Positions 46,840 to 54,366 of a stretch of DNA of 64,000 nucleotides are shown piece after piece. The notes beneath the pieces were generated by a model that was not told where the DNA came from, searched no databases, and was given only the letters and a program-made list of their open reading frames with translations. How positions within the stretch are numbered: position 1 is the stretch's first letter; every line of letters starts with the position of its first letter. Both the position numbers and the translations under genes were made by a program. Source of the stretch: Streptomyces sp. NBC_01429 (lineage in GTDB: Bacteria > Actinomycetota > Actinomycetes > Streptomycetales > Streptomycetaceae); assembly GCF_036231945.1 (NCBI RefSeq), contig NZ_CP109599.1, positions 2,636,501 to 2,700,500 of the forward strand, written 5' to 3'.

Positions 46840-47784
46840 TCAGACGGCGGCGAGCGCGCCCAGGAGCACGGCGAGCAGCGCGCCGACGATCATGAAGGGC
46901 CCGAACGGGATGGCGGACTTGCGGTTCGCCCGGCGCAGCAGGATCAGCCCGAATCCGTACACCGCGCCGAGCAGGAACCCGGCGAAGGCCCCGGCGAACA
47001 GGACCAGCCAGCCGTACCAGCCGAGCACGACCCCGAGCGAGAGCGCGAGCTTCACATCGCCGAAGCCCATGCCGTTCGGGTTGATCAGGAACAGGACGGC
47101 GTAGGTGAAGCCGAGCACGAGCCCGCCGAGCAGCGCCGTCGGCCAGGACCCCGCGCCGCCGGGGATCAGGGCGGCCACGCCGAGCAGTACGGCGGCAGCG
47201 GCGGCGAGCGGCAGCGTCAGCTGGTCGGGGAGGCGGTGCACCCGGCTGTCGACCAGCGCGAGGAGCACGGCGAACGGTGTGACCAGCAGCCATACGGCGA
47301 GTTCGGGACGGGGCCCGGTGGCGGCGGCGAGGGCCGCGCAGACGAGGGCGGTGAGCAGCGGTACGGCGACGAATCCGCCGAAGCGCGCTGCGGCGGACCC
47401 GGGGGTGCCGGCCGTCGCGTCGGGGCCGTCTGGGCTGGCGTCAGACGTGTCGTCAGGCGCGTCATCGGGGGCTTCGGACGGATCGGCGTCCGGGGTGTCC
47501 GAGGCGGGGCCGACGGCGGGCTCGGTGCCGGGGCCGCTGTCGTGGGCCACGTCGGCCGCGGGGCCGGGTGCCGTACGGACGGGGACGGGTACGGCGGCGG
47601 CGCAGGCCGCGCACCCCGGGAGCCCCAGCCATCCCCGGGCGGGCCCGGTGAACCGGTGGCCCGCCGGGCAGCCGTCCCGCCAGGGGTCCGCCGGCTCGAC
47701 GGAGAGCCGGTACGCGGCGCGCGGCAGCAGGAGTCCGGTGGCGGTCCCCCAGAGGGCGGCGACGACGATCAGCGTGGCGTACAC
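46840..47784 (-). CDS. A24-type prepilin peptidase (TadV/PilD-like) with acidic insert
   Basis: 314 residues from GTG 47784. The two catalytic aspartates of the family are in L-V-D-S-R-V-H-R-L-P-D and G-F-G-D-V-K-L-A. There are ~7 membrane helices. The N-terminal loop has a C-x18-C-x2-C cysteine set (C-P-A-G-H-R-F and G-C-A-A-C) and then an unusual ~70-residue Asp/Pro/Ser-rich insert instead of a methyltransferase domain. It would cleave the Flp pilin, the TadE-like pseudopilins and the pilin-toxin fusion. Its promoter is leaderless and nearly identical to that of the toxin gene. Confidence 0.88.
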   Translation of the reverse strand: MYATLIVVAALWGTATGLLLPRAAYRLSVEPADPWRDGCPAGHRFTGPARGWLGLPGCAACAAAVPVPVRTAPGPAADVAHDSGPGTEPAVGPASDTPDADPSEAPDDAPDDTSDASPDGPDATAGTPGSAAARFGGFVAVPLLTALVCAALAAATGPRPELAVWLLVTPFAVLLALVDSRVHRLPDQLTLPLAAAAAVLLGVAALIPGGAGSWPTALLGGLVLGFTYAVLFLINPNGMGFGDVKLALSLGVVLGWYGWLVLFAGAFAGFLLGAVYGFGLILLRRANRKSAIPFGPFMIVGALLAVLLGALAAV

Positions 47785-47791
47785 AGCACCG

Positions 47792-47837
47792 ACCCTAGAG
47801 CCGCCCGCCGGGCCCGGTCGTGGGTCCAGGGGCCCAA
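47792..47837 (-). promoter_or_regulatory. prepilin peptidase promoter with shared 16-bp palindrome
   Basis: The palindrome TGGGTCC-AG-GGGCCCA (47821-47836) lies 23 bp from a -10-like TAGGGT (minus strand, 47792-47797), which ends 7 nt before the GTG. The 29-bp block 47809-47837 matches 51899-51927 (toxin promoter) with one mismatch. Confidence 0.75.
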
Positions 47838-47911
47838 CTCCCCGCAATCCAGGACCCAGAAGCTCCCCGCGGTGGACGCGGGGAGGACGCCGGGCGCTAC
47901 CGTCTACGGCC

Positions 47912-48304
47912 ATGGGCACATGGCGCAACGGCAGCGGACGGCTGACAGTCGAGGAACCGGACGGATCCGGCGCGGAAGCGGCGGCCGCGGAAACGGTGGC
48001 CGTGGAGATCGCCGCCTCGTACGGGACGCGGCGGCGCGGGCTGCTCGGGCGGGACGGCATCGAGGGCGCACTGCTGATCACACCGTGCAACAGCGTGCAC
48101 ACCTTCCGGATGCGCTTCGCGATCGATGTGGCCTATCTCGACAAGGAGTTGCGGGTCGTCGACGTCCACACCCTCAAGCCGGGCCGGCTTCCGCTGCCGA
48201 GGTGGAAGGCCCGCCATGTGCTGGAGGCCGAGGCGGGCGCGATGGAGCGCTGGGGGCTGCGCCCCGGCGCCCGGATCACGGTGGACGTCCAGAACGCTAC
48301 CTGA
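47912..48304 (+). CDS. DUF192 domain protein
   Basis: 130 residues. S-Y-G-T-R-R-R-G-L-L-G-R-D-G-I-E-G-A and C-N-S-V-H-T-F-R-M-R-F-A-I-D-V-A-Y-L-D-K match DUF192, a small beta-barrel family of unknown function often found near pilus or chaperone genes. It starts close to a -10-like element, perhaps leaderless, and is divergent from the prepilin peptidase. Its 3' end overlaps the convergent lipoprotein gene by 8 bp. Confidence 0.85.
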   Translation: MGTWRNGSGRLTVEEPDGSGAEAAAAETVAVEIAASYGTRRRGLLGRDGIEGALLITPCNSVHTFRMRFAIDVAYLDKELRVVDVHTLKPGRLPLPRWKARHVLEAEAGAMERWGLRPGARITVDVQNAT

Positions 48305-49145
48305 GCTTGGCGGCCTGCGCGGTGAGCAGCGCCGCGGGCATCCCGGGGGTCGCGGTGCCCTCGAAGTCGGCGGTGTAGAAGGTGGCGACCGTGCCGCCCA
48401 CCCGCAGGACCTGGAACACCAGCGGTACGGGCGTGCCCTCGAAGTCCCCCGTCACCTGGTAGGCGAGCGTGTCGTCGCCCGCGTCGGCCGCCGTCAGCCG
48501 CTTCACCCCCTGATAGGTCGAGGGGCCGTCGCCGCCGCTCGCCGTGAAGCCGTCCGCGCAGTTCTCGACGGCGGCGCGCAGCCGGTTGACGAGGGAGGTC
48601 GCGTCCTGGGTGCCGTGGGCGGTGAGGAACTCGGAGACGGCGGGGGTGCCGTCCCGCGCGCCGACGATCTGCCGGTACGCGACGGCCTTCGCGCGCGGCT
48701 CCGGTCTGCCGTTGATCACGGCGGTGAGGGGCTCGCACCGGCTCGTGTCCGCGCTCTCGCCCCCGGGCGGCGGACCGTCCATCGGCCCGACCCGGAAGCC
48801 CGTGACGTCGCCGTCGGCGAGGACGGCCCGGTCCAGCTCGCCCTGGCCGAGGACCCTTCCGTCGCTCGCGCCGATGCCCGTGAGGCCGGGCGCGGGCCGC
48901 CCGTCGGAGCCGGAGGCGGCCGCCGGGGACGACGCGCCCGGGGACGACGGGCTCCCGGCGGACGGTGGCGGGGAGGACGCGCGGGCGGTCGGGGACGCCG
49001 ACGCTCCCGCCCCGTCTCCGTCGCCCTCCCCTGTTCCTCCGCAGGCGCCCGCGAGCCCCAGCGCGAGCGCGGCGGCCACGGCGGCCAGCGCGACGCGGCG
49101 CGCCAGTCCCGGCGCCGCCGGGCCGTGCATCCTGGTCCGGTTCAT
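48297..49145 (-). CDS. putative lipoprotein downstream of the toxin-immunity pair
   Basis: 282 residues from ATG 49145. A Tat/Sec-like N-region and a lipobox L-A-G-A-C (about residues 32-36) are followed by a Ser/Pro/Gly-rich linker and a soluble domain with two or more cysteines (S-R-C-E-P-L, V-E-N-C-A-D-G-F). No family is recognised. It begins 35 bp after the immunity candidate gene on the same strand and may be part of the toxin transcript. Confidence 0.75.
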   Translation of the reverse strand: MNRTRMHGPAAPGLARRVALAAVAAALALGLAGACGGTGEGDGDGAGASASPTARASSPPPSAGSPSSPGASSPAAASGSDGRPAPGLTGIGASDGRVLGQGELDRAVLADGDVTGFRVGPMDGPPPGGESADTSRCEPLTAVINGRPEPRAKAVAYRQIVGARDGTPAVSEFLTAHGTQDATSLVNRLRAAVENCADGFTASGGDGPSTYQGVKRLTAADAGDDTLAYQVTGDFEGTPVPLVFQVLRVGGTVATFYTADFEGTATPGMPAALLTAQAAKLR

Positions 49146-49180
49146 GTCCAACGGTCTCCCCTCCCTCTCGTGTCGGTCGG

Positions 49181-50038
49181 TCAGCCGGTGGCCGGCCACG
49201 GCAGCCGTACGGGCGCGCGCAGCCAGCGCGGCCCCTCGCCGCGTACGCCTGCGGCGCGCAGCGCGGCCCCGGCGTCCTCCACCGTGTACGTACGGAACAG
49301 CTCGTCCAGCTCAGCGACGGCGCTGAGCAGCGCCTCGCGCTCGGGCGGCGCGCAGTGCGCCAGTTGCCCGTCGAACAGGTCGCGCGCGGCCAGGTCCTGC
49401 GCGTACAGCTCGGGCGTGTAGCGCCCCTCCGGTGGCCAGCCGGCCGCCATCCGCCGGCCCAGCCGCTCCCAGATGTGCAGCGACACGGCGGCCGGGCTGC
49501 CCGAGCCGATGGCCGCGGCGACGGGGGTGGGCACGGGCTCCGACCGGAGGATCTCGGCGAGCGGGCCCACCTCGGCGCGCGGGAAGGCCGCGACCGGCGC
49601 CTCCACGGCGTCGACGGTGTACACCGGCGGGTCCTCGTCCGAGGCGACCAGCCTGGCCCGTACCGCCGAGGCGGCGAGCGGGTCCGGCGCGCCGGGGTCG
49701 GCCAGCCAGTAGGTCTCCGGGTCGATCCGGTCGTCGGGAAAGAGCACCGCCGCGCCCGTCGTACGGGCGAACTCGGCGGCCAGCGCGGGCTCGCTCGCGG
49801 GCGCGCCGGGCGCGAGGGCCTCCGGACGCAGCTGGAGGTCCAGGCTCAGCGCCACGTCACCGCGCACCGGGTGGTAGGTGCACAGCACGGCCGCTTCCCA
49901 GTCGCGGTCGGTCTGGTCGCTGTCGGTGTGGCGGACATCGACGTGCCCGGGAGCCAGCCGTACGGCGTCCGCGAGACCGGCGGCCAGTTCGGCCGGCTCC
50001 AGCGACTGGCTGATCAGGAAATTGCAGAGCAGGATCAC
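49181..50038 (-). CDS. acidic cytosolic protein, immunity candidate for the pilin-toxin fusion
   Basis: 285 residues from GTG 50038, overlapping the toxin stop by 4 nt (GTGA). It lacks a signal peptide or membrane helix and is acidic (rich in Asp/Glu, e.g. A-V-R-L-A-P-G-H-V-D-V, P-D-D-R-I-D-P-E-T-Y-W). I recognise no domain. Small acidic partners translated directly after polymorphic toxins are usually their immunity proteins; this one is longer than most. That role is inferred from position only. Confidence 0.6.
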   Translation of the reverse strand: MILLCNFLISQSLEPAELAAGLADAVRLAPGHVDVRHTDSDQTDRDWEAAVLCTYHPVRGDVALSLDLQLRPEALAPGAPASEPALAAEFARTTGAAVLFPDDRIDPETYWLADPGAPDPLAASAVRARLVASDEDPPVYTVDAVEAPVAAFPRAEVGPLAEILRSEPVPTPVAAAIGSGSPAAVSLHIWERLGRRMAAGWPPEGRYTPELYAQDLAARDLFDGQLAHCAPPEREALLSAVAELDELFRTYTVEDAGAALRAAGVRGEGPRWLRAPVRLPWPATG

Positions 50039-51876
50039 GAGTAGGTTCCCTCAATGATGCGCCGGGCCTTTTCGACGGCCTGGGGGTTTTCCTTGAACTT
50101 CGGGTTCATTTCCAGCTGTTTGAGCGATTTGGCGTCTCCCTTGGCCATCAGCTGGAGTGCCGAGTATTCGACCCGGTCCAGTTTGACGAGTCCGGGGCCT
50201 TCCTTCGGGAAGACCGTGCCGTTCGACTTCACCTCGTAGCCGCGCCCGTTGATGCGATAGGTGTTTCCGTCCGGGTCCAGGGACGCCTTCCCCTGGGAGA
50301 TTCCCTTGATGTCGTCGTCGATCCTCTTCTGCATTCCGTCGAGGATGACGGTGTTGGACTCCTTGACCTCACTGCCCGCGGAACCCTTGATGGTGTGCCG
50401 GCGGTGCGGCCGCTTCAGCGTCTTGCCCGCGGCGGGACCGGCCACCCCGTCGGCGACGGGCCACTCGCAGGTGTTGTTGTGCACGAGCGCGGCGGCTGTG
50501 CCCACTCCTACGTAGTAGGTGTGGAGGCCCTGGACGGTCAGGTCGTGGGTCGTGCGCTGCCGCACATAGTGGCGGGTGCTGAGGACCTTCAGCGACGCAC
50601 CCCGCTCGGCCAGCAGGAGCGCGCCCGGCCTGATGTCCCCGGCGGCGCGCCAGCGTCGCAGGTCGGTGAGGTAGAAGGGGTGCGTGTCGGTGGCGGTGAC
50701 GACCGCGGTGCCGGTGTCCGTGCGCACCGTCAGCCGAGTGAACTCCTTGTCGGCGTGGGTGGTGAACGTACGGGTCACCCGCCGGGCCAGGGTGCGTCCG
50801 GTGACCGGGTCGGTGGCCCTGACGACGTCGTCGACCCGTACCTTCTCGATCGCCAGGCGCGTCCCGTCGGCGAGGAGCACGGGGGTGCCGGGCAGGAAGC
50901 TGTGGGCTACGGGACAGGTGGGGGGCTTGTCATTCGGCTTGCCGTCCGGTCTGTCGTCGGCTTTTCCGTCGGCCTTTCCGTCGGACTTCCCGTCGCTTCT
51001 CCCGTCGGGCTTCTTCGGGTTCTCCGCGTCGAGTCGCTTGCGGGCGTCGGCGAGTCGGTCCTCGGCCTTTCCGACGCGCTTGCGGTTCTTGATCAGGCCC
51101 TTGATGCCGTCGTACAGATCGCCGCCGTGCTTCTTCAGCGCCCGTACGAGGGATACGGCCTTCTTCCACTTCCAGGGCGCACCGTACTTGGCGGCGAGTT
51201 TGCCGGCGGCGCCACCGACGAGATTGAGCAGGACATTGATGAGCGTCTCGGTGCAGGCACCCATGTCGCCCTTGGTGACGCAGTCCAAGGCGTCGGTGAT
51301 CCCCAGCTCGTCGGCGAGGATCTTGGCCAGCTCCTTCGCGGCCTCCGCGGCCTTGTCGGAGTCGGATTTCTCGTCGGCCTGGGCGTCCTGAAGCTCTTTC
51401 AGGGCGGATTCGTAGTCGATCCGGGCCTGGCTCCCGGGCGCGGCGGCCTGCTGCCCGTCGCTCGCGTTCTCGTTCGCGTTCTCGTTCGCGTTCTCGCTCG
51501 CGTTCTCGTTCGCGCCGGGGCCCCCGCCGGTGTCTTCGCCGGTGCCGCCACTTACGCCTTCGCTTGCGCCCGGCGTATCGGATAACGGGTCTTCGGGTCC
51601 CCCGGCCCGGTCCTCGCCCTCGTACGCACCGCCGCCGCAGTCGGCGCCGCCGGTGATACGGCAGACCTGCGTTCTGATCCCGTCGGCGAGAGTCGGCCCC
51701 ACCCCGGTCATCACCAGAGCGCCGACGATCGCCGCGACGACGGCCACCAGGCCGACGTACTCGACGGCCCCTTGCCCCCGCTGCGCCGTGCGCAGCCCCA
51801 GCAGACGGACATCCGTGCGCGGCACGAGCCCGCGCACACAACGGCCAATACGACGCACTACCCCCAGTGGCGACAT
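50035..51876 (-). CDS. Flp pilin - HINT - polymorphic toxin fusion
   Basis: 613 residues. Residues 1-75 align without gaps with the Flp pilin of the same locus: a 34-residue basic leader, the cleavage motif G34-Q-G-A-V-E39-Y-V-G, a hydrophobic helix, and T-G-V...A-x-G...V...I (about 21 of 41 identities from G34 to I74). A Gly/Asn/Glu repeat linker (~80-150), a helical region with charged segments (~150-270) and a Lys/Asp/Gly repeat (~285-318) follow. A HINT domain (~321-467) starts C-P-V-A-H-S-F-L-P-G-T and ends V-H-N-N-T-C. The last ~146 residues are an unassigned toxin-like domain ending R-R-I-I-E-G-T-Y-S. Confidence 0.85.
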   Translation of the reverse strand: MSPLGVVRRIGRCVRGLVPRTDVRLLGLRTAQRGQGAVEYVGLVAVVAAIVGALVMTGVGPTLADGIRTQVCRITGGADCGGGAYEGEDRAGGPEDPLSDTPGASEGVSGGTGEDTGGGPGANENASENANENANENASDGQQAAAPGSQARIDYESALKELQDAQADEKSDSDKAAEAAKELAKILADELGITDALDCVTKGDMGACTETLINVLLNLVGGAAGKLAAKYGAPWKWKKAVSLVRALKKHGGDLYDGIKGLIKNRKRVGKAEDRLADARKRLDAENPKKPDGRSDGKSDGKADGKADDRPDGKPNDKPPTCPVAHSFLPGTPVLLADGTRLAIEKVRVDDVVRATDPVTGRTLARRVTRTFTTHADKEFTRLTVRTDTGTAVVTATDTHPFYLTDLRRWRAAGDIRPGALLLAERGASLKVLSTRHYVRQRTTHDLTVQGLHTYYVGVGTAAALVHNNTCEWPVADGVAGPAAGKTLKRPHRRHTIKGSAGSEVKESNTVILDGMQKRIDDDIKGISQGKASLDPDGNTYRINGRGYEVKSNGTVFPKEGPGLVKLDRVEYSALQLMAKGDAKSLKQLEMNPKFKENPQAVEKARRIIEGTYS

Positions 51877-51882
51877 ATCACG

Positions 51883-51927
51883 AGGCTAGGGGCCCGGACG
51901 GGCCCGGTCGTGGGTCCGGGGGCCCAA
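51883..51927 (-). promoter_or_regulatory. pilin-toxin promoter with shared 16-bp palindrome
   Basis: TGGGTCC-GG-GGGCCCA at 51911-51926, then 22 bp to a -10-like TAGCCT (minus strand, 51883-51888), then 6 nt to the ATG: a leaderless architecture matching that of the prepilin peptidase. Confidence 0.75.
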
Positions 51928-51952
51928 GAGCGGGCTCAAATCCGGCCGGGCA

Positions 51953-52011
51953 CGGGTGAAGGGGGCCCGGTTCACGGCAGAACTGGCCGTGAACCGGGCC
52001 CCCTTCACCCG
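51953..52011 (-). terminator. strong terminator separating the tad operon from the toxin gene
   Basis: 26-bp perfect arms (51953-51978 and 51986-52011) with a 7-nt loop, downstream of the OmpA-domain gene (stop at 52065) and upstream of the toxin promoter. Confidence 0.9.
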
Positions 52012-52064
52012 CATACCGGTCGTGCCGACCGCTGGATCCGGGTCGGCTCCGGGGCAGTTCAGGG

Positions 52065-52733
52065 TCAGCTCCGCGAGCCGCCGCTCTCGCCGCGCGGGAA
52101 GGAGACCTCCACGCGACGGTTCTTCTTGCGGCCCTCTTCGGTGCTGTTGTCCGCGATCGGGTAGTCCTCGCTGTAGCCGCGGACCTCGTAGGTGATGCCG
52201 GCGCTGTTGAGCTGCTGGTTGAGCACCTTCTGCACCGCGTCCGCGCGCTGCTTGGAGAGCACCTTGCCGTGCGCGTAGGAGCCCAGGTTGTCGGTGAAGC
52301 CGAAGACCCGGACCTTCGTCGCGCCCTGCTTCTTGATCTCGTTGGCGATGGCGGCGATACGGCTGTCGGCCCGGCTGCTGAGTTCCGCGCTGTCCTTGCC
52401 GAAGAGGACCTCGGCCTGGAGCGCGAACTTCACGTTCTCGTTGGTGTCCTCACGGCGCTCCTCACCGCCCTCGGACTCGATGACCGAGATGATGTCGAAC
52501 ACCTTCGCCGGGGCGAGGGTGGCACCGTCGCGGAGCTTGAGACCGGGGGCGTTGCCGTCGACCTGGGGCGGCGGTGAGGTGGAGCCGGTGCCGGGCGGTG
52601 TGCTGGGCGACTCGTCGGCGCGGGCGCCGGGGGCCAGGGTGAACTGCACGCCCGCGAGGAGCACGGCCGCGGCGAGAGCCGTCGCCGCCGGGCGCCTGGC
52701 CGCCCGGTGGTCGCGGGGCGTCGTGGCAGCCAT
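52065..52733 (-). CDS. secreted OmpA-domain protein
   Basis: 222 residues. A signal peptide (A-T-A-L-A-A-A-V-L-L-A-G-V-Q-F, cleaved near A-R-A-D) is followed by a short Pro/Ser/Thr linker and an OmpA C-terminal-like peptidoglycan-binding domain: V-L-F-G-K-D-S-A-E-L, V-F-G-F-T-D-N-L-G-S and L-S-K-Q-R-A-D-A-V ending R-K-K-N-R-R-V-E-V. It overlaps the lipoprotein gene by the ATGA quartet. It could anchor the pilus to peptidoglycan. OmpA-like proteins next to tad genes occur in other actinobacteria. Confidence 0.88.
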   Translation of the reverse strand: MAATTPRDHRAARRPAATALAAAVLLAGVQFTLAPGARADESPSTPPGTGSTSPPPQVDGNAPGLKLRDGATLAPAKVFDIISVIESEGGEERREDTNENVKFALQAEVLFGKDSAELSSRADSRIAAIANEIKKQGATKVRVFGFTDNLGSYAHGKVLSKQRADAVQKVLNQQLNSAGITYEVRGYSEDYPIADNSTEEGRKKNRRVEVSFPRGESGGSRS

Positions 52734-53335
52734 CAGGAGATCTCAATCGTGGCGGTGGGCATCAGCGGTAGCTGGAGGTCCACCTGGGACGTGGATGACG
52801 GAGGAGCCGGGAACTGAGCGAAGAAGGACTCGTTTCCCTTCCCGTCCACCCGACTGATTCCGGTGGTGGTCAGCGGATACCCATCGGTGTCGCGCAGGAC
52901 GTAATAACGCTTCTTCTCCGCTTTGTCGACCAGAGTCATGCCGGCGAGCGACCGTCCGGTCTGCCTCACCTGTGTCTCCGACCCATTCCACTGGATGGGC
53001 ACAGACTGGCCGCTGCTTGACGTGTTCTTGATGGTCCCCGTCACCGTGAGGAAACCACCGTCGTCGCGGGCCGCAGTGTGAATGACGAGCTGGAGGCCGT
53101 TGCTTCCATTGATCGTCGCCAGGGTCTTGCTGGTGTCGGGGACCGTGGGGCCGTCGTCCTTCCCCTGGTCCTCGCCCTTGGACTTCTCGGCGGCGGGCGC
53201 CGACGACGACGGGTCGGCACCCGACTTCCCGTCGTCATCGGTGCCACCGCATGCCGTCAGGGAGACGGTCAGCGCGACCGCGGCCAGGGCGACGGCGGTC
53301 CTCCTCCGTGCCTGCGCTCCGTGCCACACGCTCAT
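52733..53335 (-). CDS. putative lipoprotein of the tad cluster
   Basis: 200 residues from ATG 53335 (agga 7 nt upstream). The lipobox L-T-A-C lies at residues ~26-29, then an Asp/Ser/Lys-rich linker, then a beta-rich domain (V-I-H-T-A-A-R-D-D-G-G-F-L-T-V-T-G-T-I-K-N-T) resembling a DUF4352/immunoglobulin-like extracellular fold. Coupled to the OmpA gene; probably a surface component of the pilus machinery. Confidence 0.8.
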   Translation of the reverse strand: MSVWHGAQARRRTAVALAAVALTVSLTACGGTDDDGKSGADPSSSAPAAEKSKGEDQGKDDGPTVPDTSKTLATINGSNGLQLVIHTAARDDGGFLTVTGTIKNTSSSGQSVPIQWNGSETQVRQTGRSLAGMTLVDKAEKKRYYVLRDTDGYPLTTTGISRVDGKGNESFFAQFPAPPSSTSQVDLQLPLMPTATIEIS

Positions 53336-53361
53336 TGTCATTCCTTTGCGTTCGCTCGCTG

Positions 53362-54018
53362 TCAGTCCCTGGCCAACCGGACCAGGAACAGATCGGCCAT
53401 GTCGGGGAGGAGGTCGAGATGATCAGGATCGATCTCCCAGTCCTTGCCACCGCATGTGAGCAGGCCCGGTGACGCCGGTTTAACGTCTTCCGGGTCTTCC
53501 CCATCCGCGGGAGGCTCCTCTTCCTCTTCCTTTTCGGCAGGTTTGAAGGTGCACCGGGGCTCGACAATCGCCGTGGCATGCGCCTTGGCGTGCTTTTTCT
53601 CGGTGCCCGGCAGGATGTTGGCGCCCATCGGCTTCTGAGTGACGACGTTCACTGTGAAGCCCCACCGGTTGCCGGTGAAGGAGCAGCCACGACGACCAGC
53701 GGTGTTGTCCAGATCGGCCTTGTTCTCGTCCGCGAACCGGGCTGCGGCTGAGCAGCCGTCGGCGGTGCCGATCCGGTCACCGTTGAAGATGTCTTCCAGG
53801 AACCCCGGGTTCAGCAAACCGCCCAGGAAATCCTCGCTGAACAGATCGCGGGACTCCTGGGCTGCCGCCAGGGCCGCGGCATCGGCCGCGGACTGGGCAC
53901 CATTGCGTGTCGCACCGGCCTGACCGACCGCGAAGAACGCGAGCGCGAGAAAGAGCAGGCCCGCCACCATCGTGATGTAGATGGGAGCGGCCTGCCCTGA
54001 CTCGCGGGATGAGTTCAT
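53362..54018 (-). CDS. TadG/TadE-like pilus-associated protein
   Basis: 218 residues from ATG 54018, 2 nt after the Flp stop. The N-terminus S-R-E-S-G-Q-A-A-P-I-Y-I-T-M-V-A-G-L-L-F-L-A-L-A-F-F is a pseudopilin-type hydrophobic segment after a G-Q site, but with Ile instead of the usual Glu at +5. N-G-A-Q-S-A-A-D-A-A-A-L-A-A-A is the TadG/TadE 'AADAAALA' motif. The soluble part has cysteines (C-S-A-A, G-C-S-F, R-C-T-F, T-C-G-G) and an acidic stretch. Confidence 0.82.
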   Translation of the reverse strand: MNSSRESGQAAPIYITMVAGLLFLALAFFAVGQAGATRNGAQSAADAAALAAAQESRDLFSEDFLGGLLNPGFLEDIFNGDRIGTADGCSAAARFADENKADLDNTAGRRGCSFTGNRWGFTVNVVTQKPMGANILPGTEKKHAKAHATAIVEPRCTFKPAEKEEEEEPPADGEDPEDVKPASPGLLTCGGKDWEIDPDHLDLLPDMADLFLVRLARD

Positions 54019-54020
54019 GC

Positions 54021-54257
54021 TCAGCCGGCGTCGAGGATCTCGCTGACCTTGTCCGTCAGGCCGTTCGCGATGTCGTCCGCGACGCCCGTGCCGACGATCG
54101 CCACGATGATCAGCGCAACCAGGACGATCACACCGACGTACTCGACGGCGCCCTGGCCCTTGTCCCGACGGCTCTTCATCGCCGTGATGGCCGTGTTCGC
54201 CCAGGTGCCGACGTAGACCTTGGTGGCGGTCGTGGCCTTCAGCGTGATGTTCGACAT
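54021..54257 (-). CDS. flp: Flp-type (type IVb) major pilin
   Basis: 78 residues from ATG 54257 with a ggaggag ribosome binding site. A 34-residue leader ends at D-K-G34 before Q-G-A-V-E39-Y-V-G-V, the Flp cleavage motif with Glu at +5 and Tyr at +6. A ~20-residue hydrophobic helix and a short polar tail (D-D-I-A-N-G-L-T-D-K-V-S-E-I) follow. It would be polymerised by the TadA/TadB/TadC machine after cleavage by the prepilin peptidase. The leader length and tail match the N-terminus of the pilin-toxin fusion. Confidence 0.93.
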   Translation of the reverse strand: MSNITLKATTATKVYVGTWANTAITAMKSRRDKGQGAVEYVGVIVLVALIIVAIVGTGVADDIANGLTDKVSEILDAG

Positions 54258-54366
54258 GGTGTTCTCCTCCGGTGTCGGCCGGCCGCATTCCGGCCGACTC
54301 GTACGAGTCTGTGGTGTCACTCGCGATTCCGGCTTCCTCCTGGCCGGTCTCGCTGGCGACATGAGA

